NCBI GenBank assembly: GCA_022606425.2
Contig: JAHDVF020000756.1
Coordinates: forward strand, 1 to 64,000
Origin: Lepidostoma basale
Lineage: Eukaryota > Arthropoda > Insecta > Trichoptera > Lepidostomatidae
Reading direction: 5' to 3'
Length of the DNA: 64,000 nucleotides
The position numbers and the translations under genes were made by a program. Shown one piece after another: positions 29,267-40,019 of the stretch (positions within the stretch are counted from its first letter, which is position 1; each line of letters starts with the position of its first letter). Below the pieces are notes generated by a model that was given only the letters and a program-made list of their open reading frames with translations, ran no database searches and was not told the DNA's origin.

Positions 29267-29640
29267 TTGATTTGTGATTTAAATGAAAGACCAGTATCTA
29301 AATGAACCATTATCGAAGGGTTTTAAAAATCTTAATAATACTTATTTATCTAGTTTTCGAGTAATTTATATTCGTAGAACTTTGCAAATTAGATGAAATG
29401 GTGTACTTAACCTTTAGGCCACACGACATAAGCATCCCGCCTTTAGGAGATGGGTCCTCGCCTCCTTGCCTCCTTAGCATCTAATATGCTGGACCACGAT
29501 TAATCATTAGGAATAAATTAACAATTCAATAAAAAAAGTGCTGATAAAGTTACATTCCTACTAGATAATCAACTAAATTATATGCAAATTGACCGCTTCA
29601 CGGAATAGTCACGTATTTTGAATTTTACATGTATATTTTT
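29267..29640. other. Unrecognised AT-rich stretch
   Basis: Contains a short direct GCCTCCTTGCCTCCTTAGC run near 29460. Nothing else is recognised. Confidence 0.35.
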
Positions 29641-29644
29641 TATT

Positions 29645-29825
29645 ATTGCGAATTTTTAAGAATTAAAACACTGTTTTTTCCACTTTGTTTATTTTTCTCG
29701 ACATGTTTCGAAGGTTTACACCTTACAAACTCCAGTTTATATCGTTCTCCTGATGATGAAGGTGTAAGCCTTCGAAACATGCCGAGAAAATTCAACTAAA
29801 AAGTGGAAAAAAACAATGTTTAAAT
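29645..29825. repeat. Family T palindrome with near-complete hammerhead motif
   Basis: On the plus strand 29745-29787 reads TTCTC (stem I), CTGATGA (29750-29756), T, GAAGG-TGTAAG-CCTTC (stem II), GAAAC (29774-29778), AT, GCC, then GAGAA, which pairs with TTCTC over 5 bp. The cleavage triplet here is GCC. The inverted half (29700-29720, minus) has GTC and GAG but has lost the CTGATGA box. Outer arms are CACTGTTTTTTCCAC and GTGGAAAAAAACAATG. Confidence 0.7.
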
Positions 29826-29934
29826 GCATAATAAAATCGTCATTATAGAATTCCACAGTGTTAATGCCTTAAGTTTACCCAAAAAAATATGTGTTGTAAA
29901 TTATTATGGTCTTCGTTTTCTTCTTTAACATATT

Positions 29935-30068
29935 TAAGCGTGTTTGTTTATTTTGGAAACATGTTTACAATAGATGGACAAATGGAGAAGGGTTAGAGCT
30001 GGAATCAAATGAATATATCGACTGAAGCAAATATGGCAGTGCACAATGAAGTTCTAGTGCCGGGCTAC
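29935..30068 (+). mobile_element. Family A scrap
   Basis: VYFGNMFTIDGQMEKG and MAVHNEVLVPG are drifted forms of VYLGSMFTRDGRVEK and MAVHNGVLVPT. Confidence 0.5.
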
Positions 30069-30269
30069 AGGCTACATATATTTGCTTTTGACATTTATTT
30101 AAATGAAGATTTATCACACATTTAAATGGTTGAAGTTAAATAGGCATGAAGGTCCAAAAAAAAAAAACTCTGTGTGCAGTTTTGCTCTACACAAATATAG
30201 AACGAAATTAATTGCTTACTTTTTTTTGGTACTTTATGTCTATTTTACTTCAACCATTCATTTGATTCT

Positions 30270-30595
30270 TTCTTCTTCTTTTTGTCCTGTCACACCTCCG
30301 TGGTGCACAGGGCCTCAAGAGACCTTCTCCACCCGATGCCTTACACCATCCCAAGTGAGGCCTGCTGCTTTAACCTCGTCCTGGAGGGCTCTTCTCCAGG
30401 TGGCTCTAGGTTTGCCTCGCTTCCTCTTTCCCTCCATAGGGGACCAGTCAAGTGCGCCCTGAGCGATGCAGGCTGGGTTCCGGTCTCGGAGTGTGACCGA
30501 TCCACAGCTATTTGCGTCTAGCGATTTGTTCTCTTATTGGCTTTTCGCCTGCCATAGTCCAGAGAACGGCATTTGACACTGTTTGGGGCCAATAG
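30270..30595 (-). mobile_element. Family F retrotransposon C-terminal fragment
   Basis: The minus strand shows GEKPIREQIARR, RNPACIAQGALDWSP, KRKRGKPRATWRRALQDEVK and AAGLTWDGVRHRVEKVS. The RKRGRPRxTWRR...W block followed by a short end is typical of non-LTR reverse transcriptases and differs from A, B, D and E. Only one copy in the window. Confidence 0.65.
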
Positions 30596-30699
30596 ATCTT
30601 GCATATTCAATGAATTGAACTTTTTTTTATTATCTTGTTCGTAACGCTTTCGTTCGCATTTCGTTCATGAGCGAATTCAGGTGTCATATTTACAGACCT

Positions 30700-31530
30700 G
30701 GTATTAAATAACAAAATGAGCGGAGTGTCAGTAAGCTGTCGCTTGTATGCGGATGACGCTGTCCTACTTGCTGACAACGAACATGAACTACAAGTCCTGG
30801 TGAATTGTATGTATGAGGTATGCATGCGAAATGATCTGATGATGAATGTTAATAAGTCCAAGGTAATGATTTTTGAAAAGGAAGAAACCACGACAGTCTG
30901 CAACATTAGCGCGAATGGTGAAAATTTGGAGCAAGTAGTTGAGTTTGTGTATTTAGGTAGTATGTTTACAAGAGATGGGAGAGTGGAGAGGGATATTGAA
31001 AGAAGGGTTGGGGCAGGCAACAAAGTGAATGGTGCACTTAAAGTTGTCATCGCAAACAAAAACCTATCCAAAAAAGCTAGAATGGCAGTGCACAATGGTG
31101 TTCTTCTACCGACCCTTATGTATGGAAGCGAAGCATGGAACTGGCAAAGGAAGGATGAAAGTAGAATAAATGCAGTAGAAATGAGATCTCTTAGACGAAT
31201 GTGTGGATATTCTGTGTATGATAGAGTGTCGAATGAAAATATAAGAAGTGAATGCGGTGCGAATGATGGTGTCATGAACAAAATAATGAAAGGATCATTA
31301 AGATTGTTTGGACATATGGAAAGAATGAATGAAGAAAGAATGGTAAAAAAATTATATGTTAATGATGTAAATGGTACCAGAAATAGAGGAAGACCGAGGA
31401 AAACGTGGCACGTATGAATGTTGAGGAAGCGAGAGAAATATGTCAGGAAAGAAAGGTGTGGCAGTCCATTCTTTCTGCCTACCCCTTCGGGGAGACGGCG
31501 TGATGGTTAGTTAGTTAGTTAGTTACTCCG
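30700..31530 (+). mobile_element. Family A copy retaining the YADD active site (A14)
   Basis: The 233-codon frame 30716-31417 opens SGVSVSCRLYADDAVLLADN, with YADD at residues 11-14. It continues MNVNKSKVMIFEKEE, FVYLGSMFTRDGRVERDIER, LPTLMYGSEAWNWQRKDES, LRRMCGYSVYDRVSNENIRS and RGRPRKTWH. A ~80-base deletion at about 31410 removes DQINQI to TRC and shifts the frame to TGA. The residual end (MNVEEAREICQERKVWQSIL) and GTTAG tail at 31503-31525 follow. It is the longest family A fragment and the only one showing the catalytic Asp pair. Confidence 0.87.
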
Positions 31531-32064
31531 TTGTTCCTTGGAGCAAACATTACTGAGGCAAAAGTTCGAAGCTTAGTGCTTGATTTCCATACGGCGAACC
31601 GCCTTCGGAATGTCGGCACGCGAGGAAATCATTAAAATGTTCATAAATAATACAAAAAAAGCTTTGAAAAGCCATTTTGGCTGTCATAACAATACACGGG
31701 TCACGATTCGCTCGGCGTCTTATCACCAAATAACTTTTTTATTCTCTGTACTAAAACACTAAAGGATTCGGTATCTTTTGAATTTAAATGGAAAAAGGCG
31801 TTGGTAGGCTATGGATGCATACATTTGTATACCTATGTATTATGTATGAGTATTTATGTTTTATACCTACTTATGCGCATAGATGTAAAATAATAGTTTA
31901 GATTATATATATTATAATACGAGTGGAAACTGGTCATCGATAACATACATATTGAGCAAATCATCATTCATTATCTCATCTATACACAGGAACGATGGAG
32001 ACTGAAGAAGGAAAGATGGGGCACAATTATCAGTGACTTCCAAGCCATCCTCCGGAACAAAGAA
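31531..32064. other. Unrecognised unique sequence
   Basis: A 60-codon frame at 31580 is not recognisable. No repeats seen apart from the AT-rich 31850-31930. Confidence 0.3.
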
Positions 32065-32065
32065 A

Positions 32066-32290
32066 CACCTTCATGGCAGAGTAGTAAAGCTCTGACTGCC
32101 ATGCCGAAGGTAGCGGGTTCGATTCCCGGCGATGGAAGTGTGATTGTCACACTGACTTTGGTTTGGTGTAGAATTCATATAGGCGATAGATTGGCTACCT
32201 ATCACTTGTCACGAGAATCAATATAAGAGCTAAAAACAATTTGTATTCAGTAATTGAGTTCAAACGAGCTGTTGTTTACAAAAAAAGAAC
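32066..32290 (+). mobile_element. tRNA-derived SINE, subtype 1 (T2)
   Basis: A-box ATGGCAGAGTAGTAAAG, B-box GGGTTCGATTCCC, then AGTGTGATTGTCACACTG, GGCGATAGATTGGCTACC and the 3' end CAGTAATTGAGTTCAAACG with an A-rich tail. It is the most complete copy of this subtype. Confidence 0.85.
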
Positions 32291-32299
32291 ACACCTGTA

Positions 32300-32640
32300 C
32301 CAATAGTGAAGTTCAAGCACAACCTAAGAAAATGGCGGCTGTGGCTGGCTGATATACAGGGCATCTATACAAGGCATGCGTCCTCCGCATCATGCCATAT
32401 GAGATAGAAGTCAGTGCCGATACCAATAGGACTAAGAACTTTCTCAGATTAGTAGAAATGAGAACCATATGCTCTATCGCAGACAGAACCCTCAAAGATA
32501 GAATAAAAAATGTGACAAAAAGGTCTGTCCATGGCGTTGAAGGCATAGTGAGGTGTGGAAGAAGCAGAATGCACTTTTGAGGGGATCGTGTGACCGCGTG
32601 GATGATACAGGAATTTCAAAAATAGTCAAAATTAAAAACT
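32300..32640 (+). mobile_element. Family E fragment (E5)
   Basis: NRTKNFLRLVEMRTICSIAD and RTLKDRIKNVTKRSVHGVEG then IVRCGRSRMHF correspond to LRTSEMKTLRxIxGKTLRDR...IEDIVRWxRxRRRFW of E3. The end is lost. Confidence 0.65.
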
Positions 32641-32654
32641 TCCGAAACAAGAGC

Positions 32655-32805
32655 ATATTTACTTACTTAGACAGCCGTTGCCGTCCACTGCTGGACATAG
32701 GCCTCCCCCATACTTCTCCACGTATCCCTGTCTTGTGCCTTTGCATCCAATCGCCAGCAATTCTTCTAATGTCATCGGACCATTGTGTGCGGGGTCTGCA
32801 ACAAG
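32655..32805 (-). mobile_element. RTE-like C-terminal scrap (family D relative)
   Basis: The minus strand encodes RTQWSDDIRRIAGDWMQR and, after one shift, a segment ending VQQWTAT-like (CCAGCAGTGGACGG). The usual end of D is WTDDIKR.AG..W...A.DR..WR.LGEAYVQQW. Confidence 0.6.
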
Positions 32806-32934
32806 AGAATACCGGGAAGAGATATAGGATGGCTGGACGTCATCATCAAATAATAGCTCACCGTCACAAACTGGTCATACCACCTAAACTAAGTAAAATA
32901 AGAAAAATAATATACAACAATTTTGAATGTATCC

Positions 32935-33182
32935 AAATACTTGTAGACGAATACTGGATTTTATCCATTGCGGGTTATCAATTCAAGGATCAATTGTATC
33001 TCAATAGAGACGAAGATGCAAATTGGAAACAGAATATAGTGATCGAGGTGTTTACAGGACTTATGACCTGTCATTGGTTGGGTTAAGCGCACGCTTTATG
33101 TAATACAACATTCCCCATTCCACATTTTCTTATGACCACCATGTCTAACAAATTTTTGGAAGTTGTATATATGTTAATCTGT
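32935..33182 (+). repeat. Dispersed repeat family Q (Q2)
   Basis: GAATACTGGATTTTATCC, GTATCTCAATAGAGACGAAG, TTTACAGGACTTATGACC and CATGTCTAACAAATTTTTGG are shared with Q1 and Q4 in the same order. Confidence 0.6.
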
Positions 33183-33384
33183 TACACCACCATTTACATG
33201 GTAGTTTCAATCTACACACTAGCGCCATCCATGAAGATTGGATTTTAAGCATTAAGCAGAAGATCTTTTTAACGCAATGTGAAAGGCTACCGCCATTACC
33301 GCATTGCTAGACAATGCCTGGAGATGTCACTCCAAGATATATATCACACCTCCATATAAGTGGATAGAACAAAGCCTTCACTAA

Positions 33385-33745
33385 TTAAAACAATCGCTTT
33401 TTGTCCCTGATAGGTATCTCCGACAGCGACAGCATAGATTGTTTTACCTACCGGCCGCCAGAACCAACCTGCCTCTGGTGACACCGGCGGGAAGATAAAT
33501 TAATCTGCTGAACGCGGTCTCCTCGGAGATCGACGTCTTTCATATTAGTGAAAGTACGTTCAGAAGGCAAATACTCTTAATTCTGGAGAGTATCGTGTCT
33601 TCCTAATGTTGAAACATCTCTCATGCGTTTCTGGTAGTATAATATACACAATATATTATTTTACCTGTTCTCAATAATCCTTAAATCCTTAAAAATAACT
33701 TTTGTAATGTCTGTTAATGAAATAAACTGATTTGATTTGAATTGT
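33385..33745 (+). mobile_element. Family C 3' end (C6)
   Basis: LFVPDRYLRQRQHRLFYLPA, TPAGR.I.LLNAVSSEIDVF and STFRRQILLILE are followed by the standard C 3' UTR (CATGCGTTTCTGGTAGT). The tail GATTTGATTTG is at 33730-33741. It closely resembles C1 and C10. Confidence 0.75.
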
Positions 33746-34140
33746 TATTATTTAAAACTGAGGTAAAATATAAAGTTTTTTGGTTTCTTAAGTTTGGTAT
33801 TTTTCAGGTTCACTGCAAATCATGCGATATTTTTACGCAACCGACGTGTTAATGGCAAATATTTTTCTTTCTTCATATCTCAATTTTCTTACAAAATTGC
33901 GCTACATGAAAATTATCATTTTCATCATCACTCATCTGCTCTATCTTTAAATCTTAGACAATGGAAATGGAAAAAGATAACCCTTGACGCCTACAATTGT
34001 ATTGAATTTAATTACTCAATTAACTCCTTAGAAGACACAACTATAAGAGAATTTCATCAAAATCATCGTCGGTACCAGATATACTAATAGGATAGTATAG
34101 GAAACTCCAGAAGCGAACTCAGGACTTTTTGCATTCGAAA
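33746..34140. other. Unrecognised sequence
   Basis: A 97-codon frame at 33794-34087 shows no resemblance to a known protein. It may be chance in a low-GC stretch. Confidence 0.3.
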
Positions 34141-34144
34141 CTGA

Positions 34145-34290
34145 TGAATAGGATTACAAAACATTTTCCATAATAATTAAATAAAACGATGTTTTTAACT
34201 ACTTCCACTTTTGTCTTTATTTCGACAGCGACCAGTTCGACCATCGCCAGGCTCGCTGGCATCGACAGACTGGTGACACTATTGTAAGCC
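34145..34290 (-). repeat. Family W half element (W2)
   Basis: On the minus strand: CTGTCGA, T, GCCAG, CGAG, CCTGGC, GATGGTC. The GAAAC strand is mutated here by a small insertion. The body GACAAAAGTGGAAGTAG and AAACATCGTTTTATTTAATT is intact. Confidence 0.55.
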
Positions 34291-34530
34291 GAGTCCTTTA
34301 TACATACAGATCAGGGGTTGTAAACATTATTCTATACAAAATTAATTTTCAAATATTTATGTAAATTTAAAAATTGGTATTACAAGTAGGTATTCAAGAA
34401 GATTAATATTCAATACAATGGATTTTAAATTTTATTATAGCTTACATATTCATATGTAAAGTTGTAAACGACGATATAGGGTAACCTAGCTGGCTATGTC
34501 AGCCACCTTCAACGCATTGAATGTTGAGGT
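34291..34530. other. Unrecognised AT-rich stretch
   Basis: No feature supported. Confidence 0.35.
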
Positions 34531-34534
34531 ATTT

Positions 34535-35348
34535 ACTAACTAACTAACCATCACGCCGTCTCCCCGAAGGGGTGGGCAGAAAGAATGGACTGCCACACTT
34601 TTCTTTCCTGACATATTTCTCTCGCTATTTCTTCTCAACATTCATACATCGTGTAATGCACGCGCGTCGATTTCTCTGACTCCTCACATGGTCGACATTC
34701 AATATTTGATTTATTTGATCGTGCCACGTTTTCCTCGGTTTACCTATATTTCTGGTTCCATTTACATCGTTAAAATATATATTATTTACCATCCTTTTTT
34801 CATTCATTCATTCCATATGTCCAAACCATCTTAATGATCCTTTCATTATTTTGTTCATAACACCATCATTCGCACCGCATTCACTTATTATATTTTCATT
34901 CGAAACTCTATCATACACAGAGTCATATCATTACTGCATTTATTCTACTTTCATCCTTATTTTGCCAGTTCCATGCTTCGCTTTTATACATAATGGTCGG
35001 TAGAAGAACACTATTGTGCACTGCCATTCTAGCTTTTTTGGATAGATTTTGTTTGCGATGACAATTTAGGATGCACCATTTACTTTGTTGCCTGCCCCAA
35101 TCCTTCTTTCAATATCCCTCTCCACTCACCTATCTCTTGTTAACATACTACCTAAATACACGATCTCATCTACTTGCTCCAAATTTTCACCATTCACGCT
35201 AATGTTCCAGACTGTCATGATTTCTTATTTTTCAAAAATCATTACCTTGGCCTTATTAACATTCATCACCAGATCATTTCGCATGCATACATCATACATA
35301 CAATTCACCAGAACTTGTAGTTCATGCTCGTTGTCTGCAAGTAGGTTG
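34535..35348 (-). mobile_element. Family A long 3' copy (A15)
   Basis: On the minus strand the RT can be followed from ADNEHELQVLVNCMYDVCMR through MNVNKAKVMIFEK, VYLGSMLTR, GAGNKVNGA, KSEAWNWQNKDES, MKGSLRWFGHMERMNEKRM and GKPRKTWHDQINQI to the end YPFGETA and CTAA tail. Several stops and a deletion between DES and VYDRVSNENI. It begins just downstream of the YADD box. Confidence 0.8.
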
Positions 35349-35654
35349 AGGTATTAGTTTTGTAAAACTCCGACTATAATAGTAAACACGAACAAATGAT
35401 CGACAACGGCTCACTTATTTGATTATTGCCGCTCTTTATGATAGTTATTTGTGACAAAAAATACGTTTTTACTGTTTTGGTGTTAAAATTATATAAGTTT
35501 TTTCGTTTATAAAAAGAATTTTGACAAGTGTAAAAATAAATTTTTCATTTGTTCCAATGACAATTTGAATAAATTCTTCAATAATATTTTAAAGTTCTTG
35601 CTGGTGTTGGATTGTTTTAAGTGCCTAATTACAGTAAATTAATAAAAACACTGG
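35349..35654. other. Unrecognised AT-rich stretch
   Basis: No ORF or repeat recognised. Confidence 0.35.
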
Positions 35655-35983
35655 ATAACGTGGAATAAAAATTAAATAAACACAAATGTCCGGATCGCCC
35701 AGCTGACGACAAGTGCACCATCTAAAATAACATTATGTGTTAAATTATTTTTCTTTGTTATTTTATTTTATATCATTGTATTTCAGATAATTTGTTTTAG
35801 ATTTATTATGTAGACGTTGAACGATCGAAGTGTGCGCGGGAGATGCCTTTTGGTGGCGATGAGGTTCGCAACCCATCACACCGCGTCTCTCGCGATGGCG
35901 AAAAGAGAAGGATGGAGTGCCGCATCGATTAAAGTGTGGCAGTCCATTCTTTCTGCCTACCCTTTCGGGGAGACGGCGTGATG

Positions 35984-36017
<34 letters not shown>

Positions 36018-36030
36018 AAATACGATTGCT
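35655..36030 (+). mobile_element. Family N non-autonomous LINE derivative (N3)
   Basis: ATGTCCGGATCGCCCAGC, AAGTGCACCATCTAAAATAA, CGATCGAAGTGTGCGCGGG, GATGAGGTTCGCAACCC and GAGTGCCGCATCGATT precede the family A terminus (GGGGAGACGGCGTGATGG) and seven GTTA units (about 35983-36017). It aligns along its length with N1, so the 5'-to-3' junction is inherited, not accidental. Confidence 0.75.
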
Positions 36031-36194
36031 TAATGGTTTGGTGTTGTGTACAAAGTTAAAAAAATAAACATTGTTCAATGAATCCACAACACAAAGTTAT
36101 GGCGAATATATTCGTAGAAGTAAACACTTGGATTACTTGGATTTAAATTATATAAATAGTAGTGACAAATAAGTTTCGCATTGCGAGGGCAATC

Positions 36195-36755
36195 TCAAAA
36201 TGAACCTAATTGCCGAAAAGTGTGTCCTCAAGAATTTATCAATGAAAGCGAAAACGGCCGTTCACAATGGAGTTCTGGTCCCAACCCTAATGTATGGAAG
36301 CGAAGCATCGAACTGGCAGAAGAAGGATGAGAGCAGAATAAATGCGATAGTGATGAGGTCCCTAATACGTATGTGTGGTAGAACGATATACGACCGAATC
36401 TCAAATAAGAAAGGAATGTAGAACGAAAGAAGGTATTATGAACAAAATTATGAAAGGATCGCTGCGTTGGTTCGGACATATGGAACGCATGGATGGAGAA
36501 AGAATGGTTAAGAAAGTATACGTTAACGATGTAAATGGGGTACGACGTCGAGGTAGACCGAGGAAAACATGGCATGACCAAATTAATAAAATTTTAAAGG
36601 TTGATCATGTTAGAAGTCGGAGGAATCGACGTGCGTGTATGAATGTGGAGGAATCTAGAGAGGTTTGTCAGGATAGAGTAGTAAGGCGGTCCATTCTCTC
36701 TGCCTGCCCCTGCGGGGAAACGGCGTGATGGTTTGTTTGTTTTGTTTGTTTGTGT
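36195..36755 (+). mobile_element. Family A, TTTG-tailed subfamily (A16)
   Basis: Two frames, 36200-36421 and 36375-36728, cover KNLSMKAKTAVHNGVLVPTL, YGSEASNWQKKDESRINAI, KEGIMNKIMKGSLRWFGHME, GRPRKTWHDQINKIL and SACPCGETA. The tail is TTTGTTTG repeats (36732-36752). A 6-codon loss after TIYDRISN causes the shift. Confidence 0.8.
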
Positions 36756-37108
36756 GTCCTCATATTTATTTTAAAAATTTAAGGGTAGGGGGAAATTATA
36801 TAATGCACAACTTTTTCTTTAAACTATAGCCGGCTCTGTTAATGGTTCAACGAGGAATGCAAATGTCTTACGAGAAGAAATGGAAGTTGTATGAAGATAT
36901 GTGAGTGTCTGTGAGTGTCTGGGGAGTATTATTAGTCCAACACAATGGGCTGCACTCGACACGTCTCGAACATGGAAAACCTCTTTCTGCTCTTAACTAC
37001 CGTTTGAGGACCATATTATTTAAACACCTCGCTACTTACGCGGGCCAATAGTCAACACTACTCCAACTACCGAAATATGACGCCAAGCAATGTTACCTTA
37101 GGTTGAAA
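36756..37108. other. Unrecognised unique sequence
   Basis: No recognised feature. A GTGAGTGTCT direct doublet occurs at 36903-36922. Confidence 0.3.
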
Positions 37109-37110
37109 TA

Positions 37111-37502
37111 TGAGGGTATTAGTTGCAAACCTGGCAAACTCCATCATTAGACGTTTTGAGTAAATCGGAAAAAACTGATACGCTAATAAAATGCGCTTTT
37201 TTTCATCTCAACCAGTTAGTATTTTAAAAGTAATCAGCCATGAAATAATCATCATTATGTTGATAATTAATGCAAAAAAAAGAATTTCATTTTGGAGTTT
37301 TATCAGCTTTGCAACACTCAAGTGGAGGTTGCCATGTTTGCAACACACCCTATATTTTAATAACAAAATTCTTCAGAATGAAACCGAATTTGAAACTGAA
37401 AATCAATAAAAATTGTGTGCAAATGTATTATGAATAAGACCCAATTCATATCTCACTTTTGATTGTTGGTGGAGTTTGCCGGGTTTGCAAATAATACCCT
37501 CA
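37111..37502. mobile_element. Tc1/mariner-type MITE with 33-bp inverted ends
   Basis: 37111-37143 (TGAGGGTATTAGTTGCAAAC...) and 37470-37502 are inverted repeats matching at 31 of 33 bases. They are flanked by TA on both sides (37109-37110, 37503-37504). A subterminal GTGGAGGTTGCCATGTTTGC echoes the terminus. At 392 bp it has no transposase. TA duplication suggests Tc1/mariner-group mobilisation. Confidence 0.78.
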
Positions 37503-37509
37503 TATTAGA

Positions 37510-37920
37510 GAGGAATGATATTAGATGATGGATCGCCACAATGCTCTGTCCTGGCATACCTCTCGGGCTTCCTCTACATTCATACATCGTACCATGCACG
37601 CATGTCGATTATTCCGACTTCGAATGTGACCGCCTCTTAGTAATTGATTAATTTGGTCATGCCATGTTTTCCTCGATCGTCCTCGGCTTCTTTTTCCACT
37701 CACGCTGCTGTGTACAAACTTTTAACCATTCTACTCTCATCCATTCGTTCCATGTGTCCAAACCATCTCAGGGATCCTTTTTTAATTTTATCCATGATGC
37801 AGTCATCTGCCTTACATTTCTTTCTTATTTCATCGTTTGGTATTCTATCATACAACGTTTTCCCGCACATTTTTCTACACGGCGTTTTTCCGTAGAAATG
37901 AGATCTGAGTAACACTAACT
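37510..37920 (-). mobile_element. Family A, IPNDEI subtype (A17)
   Basis: Two minus frames cover KMCGKTLYDRIPNDEIRKKC, KADDCIMDKIKKGSLRWFGH, MERMDESRMVKSL and SGKRSRGRSRKTWHDQINQL to VCQDRALWRSII. The coding end and tail are missing at 37510. A CTAA scrap lies at the opposite end (37912-37945). Confidence 0.75.
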
Positions 37921-37945
37921 CACCATCGTAGTTAGTTAGTTAGGT

Positions 37946-38225
37946 ATTTGCAATAATTACATTTGAATTTACTATATCGTCAAAGGCCGTTTACGTGTAT
38001 GTACTTTCGAGTAATACCCGCTCCCTTCGCTTGGCCAACTACCCCCGTTGATACATAAAACTATTAGTTTCACCGCACAGCCTAATGCAGGATTATAGTT
38101 ACAGACCGGAAGAGGAAATAATTTCCAGCCGGATGTTGCCAGCGAACCCAGCGGCGACAGGAAGAGCTATTATGGATTATTGATCTACAGATCCGCAAAC
38201 AATTGATAGTTAAGATAATATTACT
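37946..38225. other. Unrecognised unique sequence
   Basis: No feature supported. Confidence 0.3.
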
Positions 38226-38227
38226 CA

Positions 38228-38288
38228 TTTGGTTTTCCATTCTTTCTACATACCCCTTCGGTAGATGGCGTGATGGTTAGTTAGTGTT
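38228..38288 (+). mobile_element. Family A 3' terminus scrap (A18)
   Basis: TTCCATTCTTTCTACATACCC then GGCGTGATGG and GTTAGTTAG: the last ~45 bases and tail only. Confidence 0.6.
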
Positions 38289-38430
38289 TTTTTTATCAAG
38301 AGTATTTTTTTTCCTAGACACCGCACTGTGTTGACGTATATGTGTGGCTGTTGAGAATGTTTGTGTATTTACGAAATTAAATTTAGTGAAAGGTTGCGCA
38401 TCTAATAATAATTAGTGTTTTCAACTAACT

Positions 38431-39074
38431 ATTATAGGGCGGTGTAGACTACGGAGAACATAGAGGATTTGAGGCGTTTTGTTTTAGAGACGGGCAATTC
38501 CATAGATCACGACCATCAGTCATGAGAAAACGAGAAATAGGAAGAATAGGTATTATACAGCTTCATCAAATTTATCTTTATCTAACAGCCTCCAGTACGG
38601 CCGAGTTCTCGAAGTATCCCCTGATTAATCTAAAGAAATGAGTAATTAGATGTCCATCTCTTCGAAGCTGTAGAGAATTGGTTCCGAGCATTCCCAAAAG
38701 AAATGCCGTGGGATAGAGCCACGGATAGCTACCATACTCCCTCATGTAGAGATACCTCAGAAATTTTTTCTGAACCCTCTCCAGCATAACGGAATATCTC
38801 GCCTCGTGAGGACTTCATATCACAGAACCAATTTCGAGTCTGCTCCGAACCAATGCGTTGTATAGGACTCTGAGCACCCTGAAAATCCCTTGGGATTCCT
38901 GAAAACTGCACGCACGCTGTTAGATAAAGATAAATTTGATGAAGCTCTATAATACCTATTCTTCCTATTTCTCGTTTTCTCATGACTGAGGGTCGTGATC
39001 TATGGAATTGCCCGTCGCTAAAACAAAACGCCTCAAATCCTCTATGTTCTCCGCAGTCTGCACCGCCCTATAAT
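38431..39074. repeat. Foldback with 158-bp inverted arms
   Basis: The arms 38431-38588 and 38917-39074 are equal in length and differ at only 5 positions. The ends read ATTATAGGGCGGTGTAGAC. The 328-bp loop is family C reverse-transcriptase sequence. A similar terminus (TTAGGGCGGAGTAGA) at 49547 suggests the arm end belongs to a repeat family. Confidence 0.75.
38589..38916 (-). mobile_element. Family C RT fragment in the foldback loop
   Basis: The minus strand encodes SRLEIGSVI, MLERVQKKFLRYLYMREYGS, YPWLYPTAFLLGMLGTNSLQ and FFRLIRGYFENSAVLEAV, the segment just N-terminal to the LFVPDRYL block. It is bounded exactly by the two arms. Confidence 0.75.
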
Positions 39075-39430
39075 ACCCATATCCACCTGGAAAATAAGGA
39101 TAGAAATCTTCCAAGATTAAATAGTTCCTAATATATTTGAATAAATATGTATGTAAGATAGCATAAAGTACTCAAAGATAATAGAAGCATTATTTAACGT
39201 CAGTTAAATAAAGGATTATTGGAAAAACGAAATATTCATAAAACTTTATTTTAGATGGAATACGAAAGGTATCAAAATAGGTACGTTGGTTTACTAAGCT
39301 TCTGAACAAACTGTCTTATTTTAATCTAGGACAAAAACAGATTTTTTCTTGATTAGTTCAATCAATAAAATCACGTACAAGTTAAAACAACTTATTGATG
39401 ATAAGATTTGGGTAATAATCGGACAAATAA
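39075..39430. other. Unrecognised AT-rich stretch
   Basis: No feature supported. Confidence 0.35.
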
Positions 39431-39433
39431 TAT

Positions 39434-39992
39434 TTTAAACAAATGTATATTTTTTTAAAGAAGGATGAAAGTAGAATAAATGCAGTAGAAATGAGATCTC
39501 TTAGACGAATGTGTGGATACTCTGTGTATGATAGAACAATTTAAACAAATGTATATTTTTTTAAAGAAGGATGAAAGTAGAATAAATGCAGTATAAATGA
39601 GGTCTCTAAGACGAATGTGTGGATACTCTGTGTATGATAGAGTGTCGAATGAAAATATAAGAAGTGAATGCGCTGCTAATGATGGTATCAAAATAATGAA
39701 AGGATCATTAAGATGGTTTGGACATATGGAAAGAATGAATGAAGAAATAATGGTAAAAAAATTATATGTTAATGATGTAAATGGAACCAGAAATAGAGGA
39801 AGACCAAGAAAAACGTGGCACGATCAAATAAATCAAATATTGAATGTCAGCCATGTGAAAATCGACGCGCGTGCATGACACGATGTATGAATGTTGAGGA
39901 AACGAGAGAAATATGTCAGGAAAGAAAAGTGTGGCAGTCCATTCTTTCTGCCTACCCCTTCGGGGAGACGGCGTGATGGTTAGTTAGTTATA
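39434..39992 (+). mobile_element. Family A copy with a 106-bp tandem duplication (A19)
   Basis: 39434-39539 and 39540-39645 are near-identical. Each starts TTTAAACAAATG and contains KKDESRINAV.MRSLRRMCGYSVYDR. The second runs on through NENIRSECAANDG, IMKGSLRWFGHMERMNEE, RGRPRKTWHDQINQILNV and, after a small loss, TRCMNVEETREICQ to AYPFGETA and a short GTTAG tail. The duplicated unit spans the 5' junction with non-element DNA, so it arose after insertion. Confidence 0.78.
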
Positions 39993-40019
39993 TTTTTTAT
40001 GAAGCCAATTAAAAATAAA

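Noticed and set aside
30607..31281. 224-codon minus ORF
   Set aside because: Shadow of the family A RT on the plus strand; the same kind of antisense openness recurs in every A copy because of its codon pattern.
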